Assembly (NCBI GenBank): GCA_029582265.1
Contig: CM055828.1
Coordinates: 9,814,402-9,878,401 of the forward strand
Source: Zoroaster sp. YZ-2022
Taxonomy: Eukaryota > Echinodermata > Asteroidea > Forcipulatida > Zoroasteridae
Length of the DNA stretch: 64,000 nucleotides
Direction of reading: 5' to 3'
Under the pieces are notes generated by a model. It did not search any database. It saw nothing but the letters and a program-made list of their open reading frames with translations, and was not told the origin of the DNA. Position numbers and translations under genes: made by a program. Shown here one piece after another: positions 31,861 through 46,800 of this stretch. Numbering within the stretch: position 1 is the stretch's first letter; each line of letters opens with the position of its first letter.

Positions 31861-34800
31861 CATTGATAGGTCACCCGCAGGTTAATTGATAGGTCACCCG
31901 CAGGTTAATTGATAGGTCACCCACAGGTTAATTGATAGGTCACCCGCAGGACAATTGATAGCTCACCCGCAGGTTAATTGATAGGTCACCCGCAGGTTAA
32001 TTGATAGGTCACCCGCAGGACAATTGATAGGTCACCCGCAGGTTAATTGATAGGTCACCCGCAGGACAATTGATAGGTCACCCGCAGGTTAATTGATAGG
32101 TCACCCGCAGGTTAATTGATAGGTCACCCGCAGGACAATTGATAGGTCACCCGCAGGTTAATTGATAGGTCACCCGCAGGACAATTGATAGGTCACCCGC
32201 AGGTTAATTGATAGGTCACCCGCAGGACAATTGATAGGTCACCCGCAGGTTAATTGATAGGTCACCCGCAGGACAATTGATAGGTCACCCGCAGGTTAAT
32301 TGATAGGTCACCCGCAGGTTAATTGATAGGTCACCCGCAGGACAATTGATAGGTCACTCGCAGGACAATTGATAGGTCACCCGCAGGTTAATTGATAGGT
32401 CACCCGCAGGACAATTGATAGGTCACCCGCAGGTTAATTGATAGGTCACCCGCAGGACAATTGATAGGTCACCCGCAGGTTAATTGATAGGTCACCCGCA
32501 GGTTAATTGATAGGTCACCCGCAGGTTAATTGATAGGTCACCCGCAGGTTAATTGATAGGTCACCCGCAGGACAATTGATAGGTCACCCGCAGGTTAATT
32601 GATAGGTCACCCGCAGGACAATTGATAGGTCACCCGCAGGTTAATTGATAGGTCACCCGCAGGTTAATTGATAGGTCACCCGCAGGTTAATTGATAGGTC
32701 ACCCGCAGGACAATTGATAGGTCACCCGCAGGTTAATTGATAGGTCACCCGCAGGACAATTGATAGGTCACCCGCAGGTTAATTGATAGGTCACCCGCAG
32801 GACAATTGATAGGTCACCGACATGTTAATTGATAGGTCACCCGCAGGTTAATTGATAGGACATCCGCAGGACAGTTGATAGGTCACCCGCATGTTAATTG
32901 ATAGGTCACCCGCAGGACAATTGATAGGTCACCCGCAGGTTAATTGATAGGTCACCCGCAGGACAATTGATAGGTCACCCGCAGGTTAATTGATAGGTCA
33001 CCCGCAGGACAATTGATAGGTCACCCGCAGGACAATTGATAGGTCACCCGCAGGTTAATTGATCGGTCACCCGCAGGACAATTGATAGGTCACCCGTAGG
33101 TTAATTGATAGGTCAGCCGCAGGACAATTGATAGGTCACCCGCAGGTTAATTGATAGGTCACCCGCAGGACAATTGATAGGTCCTCGCAGGTTAATTGAT
33201 AGGTCACCCGCAGGTTAATTGATAGGTCACCCGCAGGTTAATTGATAGGTCACCCGCAGGACAATTGATAGGTCACCCGCAGGTTAATTGATAGGTCACC
33301 CGCAGGTTAATTGATAGGTCACCCGTAGGTTAATTGATAGGTCAGCCGCAGGTTAATTGATAGGTCACCCGCAGGACAATTGATAGGTCACCCGCAGGTT
33401 AATTGATAGGTCACCCGCAGGACAATTGATAGGTCGCCCGTAGGTTAATTGATAGGTCAGCCACAGGTTAATTGATAGGTCACCCGCAGGTTAATTGATA
33501 GGTCAGCCGCAGGTTAATTGATAGGTCATCCGCAGGATAATTGATAGGTCACCCGCAGGACAATTGATAGGTCACCCGCAGGTTAATTGATAGGTCACCC
33601 GCAGGACAATTGATAGGTCACCCGCAGGTTAATTGATAGGTCACCCGCAGGTTAATTGATAGCTCACCGGCAGGACAATTGATAGGTCACACGCAGGTTA
33701 ATTGATAGGTCACCCGCAGGACAATTGATAGGTCACCCGCAGGACAATTGATAGGTCACCCGCAGGTTAATTGATAGGTCACCCGCAGGACAATTGATAG
33801 GTCACCCGCAGGTTAATTGATAGGTCACCCGCAGGACAATTGATAGGTCACCCGCAGGTTAATTGATAGGTCACCCGCAGGACAATTGATAGGTCACCCG
33901 CAGGTTAATTGATAGGTCACCCGCAGGTTAATTGATAGGTCACCCGCAGGTTAATTGATAGGTCACCCGCAGGACAATTGATAGGTCACCCGCAGGTTAA
34001 TTGATAGGTCACCCGCAGGTTAATTGATAGGTCACCCGCAGGTTAATTGATAGGTCACCCGCACTTTAATTGATAGGTCACCCGCAGGACAATTGATATG
34101 TCACCCGCAGGACAATTGATAGGTCACCCGCAGGACAATTGATAGGTCACCTGCATGTTAATTGATAGGTCACCCGCAGGTTAATTGATAGGTCACCCGC
34201 AGGTTAATTGATAGGTCACCCGCAGGTTAATTGATAGGTCACCCGCAGGACAATTGATAGGTCACCCGCAGGTTAATTGATAGGTCACCCGCAGGACAAT
34301 TGATAGGTCACCCGCAGGTTAATTGATAGGTCACCCGCAGGTTAATTGATAGGTCACCCGCAGGACAATTGATAGGTCACCCGTAGGTTAATTGATAGGT
34401 CACCCGCAGGACAATTGATAGGTCACCCGCAGGTTAATTGATAGGTCACCCGCAGGACAATTGATAGGTCACCCGTAGGTTAATTGATAGGTCAGCCGCA
34501 GGACAATTGATAGGTCACCCGCAGGTTAATTGATAGGTCACCCGCAGGTTAATTGATAGGTCACCCGCAGGACAATTGATAGGTCACCCGCAGGTTAATT
34601 GATAGGTCACCCGCAGGACAATTGATAGGTCACCCGCAGGTTAATTGATAGGTCACCCGCAGGACAATTGATAGGTCACCCGCAGGTTAATTGATAGGTC
34701 ACCCGCAGGACAATTGATAGGTCACCCGCAGGTTAATTGATAGGTCACCCGCAGGACAATTGATAGGTCACCCGCAGGACAATTGATAGGTCACCCGCAG

Positions 34801-37800
34801 GTTAATTGATAGGTCACCCGCAGGACAATTGATAGGTCACCCGCAGGTTAATTGATAGGTCACCCGCAGGTTAATTGATAGGTCACCCGCAGGTTAATTG
34901 ATAGGTCACCCGCAGGACAATTGATAGGTCACCCGCAGGTTAATTGATAGGTCACCCGCAGGACAATTGATAGGTCACCCGCAGGTTAATTGATAGGTCA
35001 CCCGCAGGACAATTGATAGGTCACCCGCAGGTTAATTGATAGGTCACCCGCAGGTTAATTGATAGGTCACCCGCAGGTTAATTGATAGGTCACCCGCAGG
35101 TTAATTGATAGGTCACCCGCAGGACAATTGATAGGTCACCCGCAGGTTAATTGATAGGTCACCCGCAGGTTAATTGATAGGTCACCCGCAGGACAATTGA
35201 TAGGTCACCCGCAGGTTAATTGATAGGTCACCCGCAGGTTAATTGATAGGTCACCCGCAGGACAATTGATAGGTCACCCGCAGGTTAATTGATAGGTCAC
35301 CCGCAGGACAATTGATAGGTCACCCGAGGTTAATTGATAGGTCACCCGCAGGTTAATTGATAGGTCACCCGCAGGTTAATTGATAGGTCACCCGCAGGAC
35401 AATTGATAGGTCACCCGCAGGTTAATTGATAGGTCACCCGCAGGACAATTGATAGGTCACCCGCAGGTTAATTGATAGGTCACCCGCAGGACAATTGATA
35501 GGTCACCCGCAGGTTAATTGATAGGTCACCCGCAGGACAATTGATAGGTCACCCGCAGGTTAATTGATAGGTCACCCGCAGGACAATTGATAGGTCACCC
35601 GCAGGTTAATTGATAGGTCACCCGCAGGACAATTGATAGGTCACCTGCAGGTTAATTGATACGTCACCAGGACAATTGATAGGTCACCCGCAGGACAATT
35701 GATAGGTCAACCGCAGGACAATTGATAGGTCACCCGCAGGTTAATTGATAGGTCACCCGCAGGACAATTGATAGGTCACCCGCAGGTTAATTGATAGGTC
35801 ACCCGCAGGACAATTGATAGGTCACCCGCAGGATAATTGACAGGTCACCCGCAGGACAATTGATAGGTCACCCGCAGGTTAATTGATAGGTCACCCGCAG
35901 GACAATTGATAGGTCACCCGCAGGTTAATTGATAGGTCACCCGCAGGACAATTGATAGGTCACCCGCAGGTTAATTGATAGGTCACCCGCAGGACAATTG
36001 ATAGGTCACCCGCAGGTTAATTGATAGGTCACCCGCAGGTTAATTGATAGGTCAACCGCAGGACAATTGATAGGTCACCCGCAGGACAATTGATAGGTCA
36101 CCCGCAGGTTAATTGATAGGTCATCCGCAGGACAATTGATAGGTCACCCGCAGGTTAATTGATAGGTCACCCGCAGGACAATTGATAGGTCACCCGCAGG
36201 ACACTTGATAGGTCACCCGCAGGTTAATTGATAGGTCACCCGCAGGACAATTGATAGGTCACCCGCAGGTTAATTGATAGGTCAGCCGCAGGTTAATTGA
36301 TAGGTCACCCGCAGGTTAATTGATAGGTCACCCGCAGGACAATTGATAGGTCACCCGCAGGTTAATTGATAGGTCACCCGCAGGACAATTGATAGGTCAC
36401 CCGCAGGTTAATTGATAGGTCACCCGCAGGTTAATTGATAGGTCACCCGCAGGTTAATTGATAGGTCATCCGCAGGACAATTGATAGGTCACCCGCAGGT
36501 TAATTGATAGGTCACCCGCAGGACAATTGATAAGTCACCCGTAGGTTAATTGATAGGTCAGCCGCAGGTTAATTGATCGGTCACCCGCAGGACAATTGAT
36601 AGGTCACCCGCAGGTTAATTGTTAGGTCACCCGCAGGACAATTGATAGGTCACCCGCAGGTTAATTGATAGGTCACCCGCAGGACAATTGATAGGTCACC
36701 CGCAGGACAATTGATAGGTCACCCGCAGGTTAATTGATAGGTCACCCGCAGGACAATTGATAGGTCACCCGCAGGTTAATTGATAGGTCACCCGCAGGAC
36801 AATTGATAGGTCACCCGCAGGTTAATTGATAGGACAATTGATAGGTCACCCGCAGGTTAATTGATAGGTCACCCGCAGGACAATTGATAGGTCACCCGCA
36901 GGTTAATTGATGGGTACGCCGCAGGACAATTGATAGGTCACCGGCAGGTTAATTGATAGGTCACCCGCAGGACAATTGATAGGTCACCCGCAGGTTAATT
37001 GATAGGTCACCCGCAGGACAATTGATAGGTCACCCGCAGGTTAATTGATAGGTCACCCGCAGGACAATTGATAGGTCACCCGCAGGTTAATTGATAGGTC
37101 ACCCGCAGGACAATTGATAGGTCACCCGCAGGACAATTGATAGGTCACCCGCAGGTTAATTGATAGGTCACCCGCAGGACAATTGATAGGTCACCCGCAG
37201 GTTAATTGATAGGTCACCCGCAGGTTAATTGATAGGTCACCCGCAGGTTAATTGATAGGTCACTCGCAGGACAATTGATAGGTCACCCGAGGTTAATTGA
37301 TAGGTCACCCGCAGGACAATTGATAGGTCACCCGCAGGTTAATTGATAGGTCACCCGCAGGACAATTGATAGGTCCCGCAGGTTAATTGACAGGTCACCC
37401 GCAGGTTAATTGATAGGAACTGATAGGTCACCCGCAGGTGAATTGATAGGTCACCCGAGGTTAATTGATAGGTCACCCGCAGATGAATTGATAGGTCAAC
37501 CGCAGGACAATTGATAGGTCACCCGCAGGTTTAATTGATAGGTCACCCGCAGGTTAATTGATAGGTCACCCGCAGCTCAATTGATAGGTCACCCGCAGGA
37601 CAATTGATAGGTCACCCGCAGGTTAATTGATAGGTCACCCGCAGGACAATTGATAGGTCACCCGCAGGTTAATTGATAGGTCACCCGCAGGTTAATTGAT
37701 AGGTCACCCGCAGGACAATTGATAGGTCACCCGCAGGTTAATTGATAGGTCACCCGCAGGACAATTGATAGGTCACCCGCAGGTTAATTGATAGGTCACC

Positions 37801-40800
37801 CGCAGGACAATTGATAGGTCACCCGCAGGTTAATTGATAGGTCACCCGCAGGACAATTGATAGGTCACCCGCAGGTTAATTGATAGGTCACCCGCAGGAC
37901 AATTGATAGGTCACCCGCAGGTTAATTGATGGGTCACCCGCAGGACAATTGATAGGTCACCGGCAGGTTAATTGATAGGTCACCCGCAGGACAATTGATA
38001 GGTCACCCGCAGGACAATTGATAGGTCACCCGCAGGTTAATTGATAGGTCACCCGCAGGACAATTGATAGGTCACCCGCAGGTTAATTGATAGGTCACCC
38101 GCAGGACAATTGATAGGTCACCCGCAGGTTAATTGATAGGTCACCCGCAGGACAATTGATAGGTCACCCGCAGGTTAATTGATAGGTCACCCGCAGGTTA
38201 ATTGATAGGTCACCCGCAGGTTAATTGATAGGTCACCCGCAGGACAATTGATAGGTCACCCGCAGGTTAATTGATAGGTCACCCGCAGGTTAATTGATAG
38301 GTCAGCCGCAGGTTAATTGATAGGTCACCCGCAGGTTAATTGATAGGTCACCCGCAGGACAATTGATAGGTCACCCGCAGGTTAATTGATAGGTCACCCG
38401 CAGGACAATTGATAGGTCACCCGCAGGTTAATTGATAGGTCACCCGCAGGACAATTGATAGGTCACCCGCAGGTTAATTGATAGGTCACTGGCAGGTTAA
38501 TTGATAGGTCACCCGCAGGTTAATTGATAGGTCACCCGCAGGACAATTGATAGGTCACCGGCAGGTTAATTGATAGGTCACCCGCAGGACAATTGATAGG
38601 TCACCCGCAGGTTAATTGATAGGTCAACCGCAGGACAATTGATAGGTCACCCGCAGGTTAATTGATAGGTCACCCGCAGGTTAATTGATAGGTCACCCGC
38701 AGGTTAATTGATAGGTCACCCGCAGGACAATTGATAGGTCACCCGCAGGTTAATTGATAGGTCACCCGCAGGTTAATTGATAGGTCACCCGCAGGACAAT
38801 TGATAGGTCACCCGCAGGTTAATTGATAGGTCACCCGCAGGACAATTGATAGGTCACCCGCAGGTTAATTGATAGGTCACCCGCAGGTTAATTGATAGGT
38901 CACCCGCAGGACAATTGATAGGTCACCCGCAGGACAATTGATAGGTCACCCGCAGGACAATTGATAGGTCACCCGCAGGTGAATTGATAGGTCACCCGCA
39001 GGACAATTGATAGGTCACCCGCAGACCAATTGATAGGTCAACCGCAGGACAACTGATAGGTCACCCGAGGTTAATTGATAGGTCACCCGCAGGTGAATTG
39101 ATAGGTCACCCGCAGGACAATTGATAGGTCACCCGCAGGTTAATTGATAGGTCACCCGCAGGTTAATTGATAGGTCACCCGCAGGTTAATTGATAGGTCA
39201 CCCGCAGGACAATTGATAGGTCACCCGCAGGTTAATTGATAGGTCACCCGCAGGACAATTGATAGGTCACCCGCAGGTTAATTGATAGGTCACCCGCAGG
39301 ACAATTGATAGGTCACCCGCAGGTTAATTGATAGGTCATCCGCAGGTAAATTGATAGGTCACCCGCAGGACAATTGATACGTCAGCCGCAGGTTAATTGA
39401 TAGGTCACCCGAGATTAATTGATAGGTCACCCGCAGGTTAATTGATAGGTCACCCGGAGGACAATTGATAGTTCACTTGCAGGACAATTGATAGGTCACC
39501 CGCAGGACAACTGATAGGTCACCCGCAGGTTAATTGATAGGTCACCCGCAGGACAATTGATAGGTCACCCGCAGGTTAATTGATAGGTCACCCGCAGGAC
39601 AATTGATAGGTCACCCGCAGGTTAATTGATAGGTCACCCGCAGGTTAATTGATAGGTCACCCGCAGGACAATTGATAGGTCACCCGCAGGTTAATTGATA
39701 GGTCACCCGCAGGACAATTGATAGGTCACCCGCAGGTTAATTGATAGGTCACCCGCAGGACAATTGATAGGTCACCCGCAGGTTAATTGATAGGTCACCC
39801 GCAGGACAATTGATAGGTCACCCGCAGGTTAATTGATAGGTCACCCGCAGGTTAATTGATAGGTCACCCGCAGTTTAATTGATAGGTCAACCGCAGGACA
39901 ATTGATAGGTCACCCGCAGGTTAATTGATAGGTCACCCGCAGGTTAATTGATAGGTCACCCGCAGTTAATTGATAGGTCACGCAGGTTAATTGATAGGTC
40001 ACCCGCAGGACAATTGATAGGTCACCCGCAGGTTAATTGATAGGTCACCCGCAGGACAATTGATAGGTCACCCGCAGGTTAATTGATAGGTCAGCCGGAC
40101 GTTAATTGATAGGTCACCCGCAGGTTAATTGATAGGTCACCCGCATGACAATTGATAGGTCACCCGCAGGTTAATTGATAGGTCACCCGCAGGACAATTG
40201 ATAGGTCACCCGCAAATTAATTGATAGGTCAACCGCAGGACAATTGATAGGTCACCCGCAGGTTAATTGATAGGTCACCCGCAGGTTAATTGATAGGTCA
40301 CCCGCAGGACAATTGATAGGTCACCCGCAGGTTAATTGATAGGTCACCCGCAGGACAATTGATAGGTCACCCGCAGGTTAATTGATAGGTCACCCGCAGG
40401 TTAATTGATAGGTCACCCGCAGGACAATTGATAGGTCACCCGCAGGTTAATTGATAGGTCACCCGCAGGACAATTGATAGGTCACCCGCAGGTTAATGAT
40501 AGGTCACCCGCAGGACAATTGATAGGTCACCCGCAGGTTAATTGATAGGTCACCCGCAGGACAATTGATAGGTCACCCGCAGGTTAATTGAGAGGTCACC
40601 CGCAGGTTAATTGATAGGTCACCCGCAGGACAATTGATAGGTCACCCGTAGGTTAATTGATAGGTCACCCGCAGGACAATTGATAGGTCACCCGCAGGTT
40701 AATTGATAGGTCACCCGCAGGTTAATTGATAGGTCACCCGCAGGTTAATTGATAGGTCACCCGCAGGACAATTGATAGGTCACCCGCAGGTTAATTGATA

Positions 40801-43800
40801 GGTCACCCGCAGGACAATTGATAGGTCACCCGCAGGACAATTGATAGGTCACCCGCAGGTTAATTGATAGGTCACAGGCAGGACAATTGATAGGTCACCC
40901 GCAGGTTAATTGATAGGTCACCCGCAGGTTAATTGATAGGTCACCCGCAGGTTAATTGATAGGTCACCCGCAGGACAATTGATAGGTCACCCGCAGGTTA
41001 ATTGATAGGTCACCCGCAGGACAATTGATAGGTCACCCGCAGGTTAATTGATAGGTCACGCGCAGATCAATTGATAGGTCACCCGCAGGACAATTGATAG
41101 GTCACCCGCAGGTTAATTGATAGGTCACCCGCAGGACAATTGATAGGTCACCCGCAGGACAATTGATAGGTCACCCGCAGGTTAATTGATAGGTCACCCG
41201 CAGGACAATTGATAGGTCACCCGCAGGTTAATTGATAGGTCACCCGCAGGACAATTGATAGGTCACCGGCAGGTTAATTGATAGGTCACCCGCAGGACAA
41301 TTGATAGGTCACCCGCAGGTTAATTGATAGGTCACCCGCAGGTTAATTGATAGGTCACCCGCAGGTTAATTGATAGGTCACCCGCAGGACAATTGATAGG
41401 TCACCCGCAGGTTAATTGATAGGTCACCCGCAGGTTAATTGATAGGTCAGCCGGACGTTAATTGATAGGTCACCCGCAGGTTAATTGATAGGTCACCCGC
41501 AGGACAATTGATAGGTCACCCGCAGGTTAATTGATAGGTCACCCGCAGGACAATTGATAGGTCACCCGCAGGTTAATTGATAGGTCACCCGCAGGACAAT
41601 TGATAGGTCACCCGCAGGTTAATTGATAGGTCACCCGCAGGTTAATTGATAGGTCACCCGCAGGTTAATTGATAGGTCACCCGCAGGTTAATTGATAGGT
41701 CACCCGCAGGTTAATTGATAGGTCACCCGCAGGTTAATTGATAGGTCACCCGCAGGACAATTGATAGGTCACCCGCAGGTTAATTGATAGGTCACCGCGC
41801 AGGACAATTGATAGGTCACGTTAATTGATTGGTCACCCGCAGGACAATTGATAGGTCACCCGCAGGTTAATTGACAGGTCACCCGCAGGACAATTGATAG
41901 GTCACCCGCAGGACAATTGATAGGTCACCCGCAGGTTAAATTGAAAGTTAACAGCCAGGTTAATTGATAGGTCACCCGCAGGTTAATTGATAGGTCACCC
42001 GCAGGACAATTGATAGGTCACCCGCAGGTTAATTGATAGGTCACCCGCAGGTTAATTGATAGGTCACCCGCAGGACAATTGATAGGTCACCCGCAGGTTA
42101 ATTGATAGGTCACCCGGACGACAATTGATAGGTCACCGCAGGACAATTGATAGGTCACCCGCAGGTTAATTGATAGGTCACCCGCAGGACAATTGATAGG
42201 TCACCCGCAGGTTAATTGATAGGTCACCCGCAGGACAATTGATAGGTCACCCGCAGGTTAATTGATAGGTCACCCGCAGGACAATTGATAGGTCACCCGC
42301 AGGTTAATTGATAGGTCACCCGCAGGACAATTGATAGGTCACCCGCAGGTTAATTGATAGGTCACCCGCAGGTTAATTGATAGGTCACCCGCAGGTTAAT
42401 TGATAGGTCACCCGCAGGACAATTGATAGGTCACCCGCAGGTTAATTGATAGGTCACCCGCAGGACAATTGATAGGTCACCCGCAGGTTAATTGATAGGT
42501 CACCCGCAGGACAATTGATAGGTCACCCGCAGGTTAATTGATAGGTCACCCGCAGGTTAATTGATAGGTCACCCGCAGGACAATTGATAGGTCACCCGCA
42601 GGTTAATTGATAGGTCACCCGCAGGACAATTGATAGGTCACCCGCAGGACAATTGATAGGTCACCCGCAGGTTAATTGATAGGTCACCCGCAGGACAATT
42701 GATAGGTCACCCGCAGGTTAATTGATAGGTCACCCGCAGGACAATTGATAGGTCACCCGCAGGTTAATTGATAGGTCACCCGCAGGACAATTGATAGGTC
42801 ACCCGCAGGTTAATTGATAGGTCACCCGCAGGACAATTGATAGGTCACCCGCAGACCAATTGATAGGTCAACCGCAGGACAACTGATAGGTCACCCGAGG
42901 TTAATTGATAGGTCACCCGCAGGTTAATTGATAGGTCACCCGCAGGTTAATTGATAGGTCACCCGCAGGTTAATTGATAGGTCACCCGCAGGTTAATTGA
43001 TAGGTCAACCACAGGACAATTGATAGGTCACCCGAGGTTAATTGATAGGTCACCCGCAGATGAATTGATAGGTCAACCGCAGGACAATTGATAGGTCACC
43101 CGCAGGTTAATTGATAGGTCACCCGCAGGACAATTGATAGGTCACCCGCAGGTTAATTGATAGGTCACCCGCAGGTTAATTGATAGGTCACCCGCAGCTC
43201 AATTGATAGGTCACCCGCAGGACAATTGATAGGTCACCCGCAGGTTAATTGATAGGTCACCCGCAGGACAATTGATAGGTCACCCGCAGGTGAATTGATA
43301 GGTCACCCGCAGGACAATTGATAGGTCACAACCGGCTAACTTGATAGGTCACCCGCAGGTTAATTGATAGGTCAGCCGCAGGTTAATTGATAGGTCACCC
43401 GCAGGTTAATTGATAGGTCACCCGCAGGACAATTGATAGGTCACCCGCAGGTTAATTGATAGGTCACCCGCAGGACAATTGATAGGTCACCCGCAGGTTA
43501 ATTGACGGGTCACCCGCAGGTTAATTGATAGGTCACCCGCAGGACAATTGATAGGTCACCGGCAGGACAATTGATAGGTCACCCGCAGGTTAATTGATAG
43601 GTCACCCGCAGGACAATTGATAGGTCACCCGTAGGTTAATTGATAGGTCACCCGCAGGTTAATTGATAGGTCACCCGCAGGACAATTGATAGGTCACCCG
43701 CAGGTTAATTGATAGGTCACCCGCAGGACAATTGATAGGTCACCCGTAGGTTAATTGATAGGTCACCCGCAGGACAATTGATAGGTCACCCGCAGGACAA

Positions 43801-46800
43801 TTGATAGGTCAACCGCAGGACAATTGATAGGTCACCCGTAGGTTAATTGATAGGTCAGCCGCAGGACAATTGATAGGTCACCCGCAGGTTAATTGATAGG
43901 TCACCCGCAGGACAATTGATAGGTCACCCGCAGGTTAATTGATAGGTCACCCGCAGGACAATTGATAGGTCACCCGCAGGACAATTGATAGGTCACCCGC
44001 AGGTTAATTGATAGGTCACCCGCAGGACAATTGATAGGTCACCCGCAGGTTAATTGATAGGTCACCCGCAGGACAATTGATAGGTCACCCGCAGGTTAAT
44101 TGATAGGTCACCCGCAGGACAATTGATAGGTCACCCGCAGGTTAATTGATAGGTCACCCGCAGGTTAATTGATAGGTCACCCGCAGGTTAATTGATAGGT
44201 CACCCGCAGGACAATTGATAGGTCACCCGCAGGTTAATTGATAGGTCACCCGCAGGTTAATTGATAGGTCACCCGCAGGTTAATTGATAGGTCACCCGCA
44301 GGTTAATTGATAGGTCACCCGCAGGACAATTGATAGGTCACCCGCAGGTTAATTGATAGGTCACCCGCAGGACAATTGATAGGTCACCCGCAGGTTAATT
44401 GATAGGTCACCCGCAGGTTAATTGATAGGTCACCCGCAGGTTAATTGATAGGTCACCCGCAGGTCAATTGATAGGTCACCCGCAGGACAATTGATAGGTC
44501 ACCCGCAGGACAATTGATAGGTCACCCGCAGGTTAATTGATGGGTACGCCGCAGGACAATTGATAGGTCACCCGCAGGTTAATTGATAGGTCACCCGCAG
44601 GACAATTGATAGGTCACCCGCAGGTTAATTGATAGGTCACTGGCAGGTTAATTGATAGGTCACCCGCAGGTTAATTGATAGGTCACCCGCAGGACAATTG
44701 ATAGGTCACCGGCAGGTTAATTGATAGGTCACCCGGAGGACAATTGATAGGTCACCCGCAGGACAATTGATAGGTCACCCGCAGGTTAATTGATAGGTCA
44801 CCCGCAGGACAATTGATAGGTCACCCGCAGGTTAATTGATAGGTCACCCGCAGGTTAATTGATAGGTCACGCGCAGGTTAATTGATAGGTCACCCGCAGG
44901 ACAATTGATAGGTCACCCGCAGGTTAATTGATAGGTCACCCGCAGGACAATTGATAGGTCACCCGCAGGTTAATTGATAGGTCACCTGCAGGACAATTGA
45001 TAGGTCACCCGCAGGTTAATTGATAGGTCACCCGCAGGTTAATTGATAGGTCACCCGCAGGTTAATTGATAGGTCACCCGCAGGTTAATTGATAGGTCAC
45101 CCGCAGGACAATTGATAGGTCACCCGCAGGTTAATTGATAGGTCACCCGCAGGACAATTGATAGGTCACCCGCAGGTTAATTGATAGGTCACCCGCAGGT
45201 TAATTGATAGGTCACCCGCAGGTTAATTGATAGGTCACCCGCAGGACAATTGATAGGTCACCCGCAGGTTAATTGATAGGTCACCCGCAGGACAATTGAT
45301 AGGTCACCCGAGGTTAATTGATAGGTCACCCGCAGGTTAATTGATAGGTCACCCGCAGGACAATTGATAGGTCACCCGCAGGTTAATTGATAGGTCACCC
45401 GCAGGACAATTGATAGGTCACCCGCAGGTTAATTGATAGGTCACCCGCAGGACAATTGATAGGTCACCCGCAGGACAATTGATAGGTCACCCGCAGGACA
45501 ATTGATAGGTCACCCGCAGGTTAATTGATAGGTCACCCGCAGGACAATTGATAGGTCACCCGCAGGTTAATTGATAGGTCACCCGCAGGACAATTGATAG
45601 GTCACCCGCAGGTTAATTGATAGGTCACCCGCAGGACAATTGATAGGTCACCCGCAGGACAATTGATAGGTCACCCGCAGGTTAATTGATAGGTCACCCG
45701 CAGGACAATTGATAGGTCACCCGCAGGTTAATTGATAGGTCACCCGCAGGACAATTGATAGGTCACCCGCAGGTTAATTGATAGGTCACCCGCAGGACAA
45801 TTGATAGGTCAGCCGCAGGTTAATTGATAGGTCACCCGAGGTTAATTGATAGGTCACCCGCAGGTTAATTGATAGGTCACCCGGAGGACAATTGATAGGT
45901 CACCCGCAGGACAATTGATAGGTCACCCGCAGGTTAATTGATGGGTCACCCGAGGTTAATTGATAGGTCACCCGCAGGTTAATTGATAGGTCACCCGCAG
46001 GACAATTGATAGGTCACCCGCAGGTTAATTGATAGGTCACCCGCAGGACAATTGATAGGTCACCCGCAGGTTAATTGATAGGTCACCCGCAGGTTAATTG
46101 ATAGGTCACCCGCAGGTTAATTGATAGGTCACCCGCAGGTCAATTGATAGGTCACCCGCAAATTAATTGATAGGTCACCCGCAGGACAATTGATAGGTCA
46201 CCCGCAGGTATAATTGATAGGTCACCCGCAGGACAATTGATAGGTCACCCGCAGTTTAATTGATAGGTCAGCCGCATGTTAATTGATAGGTCACCCGCAG
46301 GACAGTTGATAGGTCACCCTAGGTTAATTGATAGGTCACCCGCAGGACAATTGATAGGTCACCCGCAGGTTAATTGATAGGTCACCCGCAGGTTAATTGA
46401 TAGGTCACCCGCAGGACAATTGATAGGTCACCCGCAGGTTAATTGATAGGTCACCCGCAGGACAATTGATAGGTCACCCGCAGGTTAATTGATAGGTCAC
46501 CCGCAGGACAATTGATAGGTCACCCGCAGGTTAATTGATAGGTCACCCGCAGGACAATTGATAGGTCACCCGCAGGTTAATTGATAGGTCACCCGCAGGT
46601 TAATTGATAGGTCACCCGCAGGACAATTGATAGGTCACCCGCAGGTTAATTGATAGGTCACCCGCAGGACAATTGATAGGTCACCGGCAGGTTAATTGAT
46701 AGGTCACCCGCAGGTTAATTGATAGGTCACCCGCAGGTTAATTGATAGGTCACCCGCAGGACAATTGATAGGTCACCCGTAGGTTAATTGATAGGTCAGC

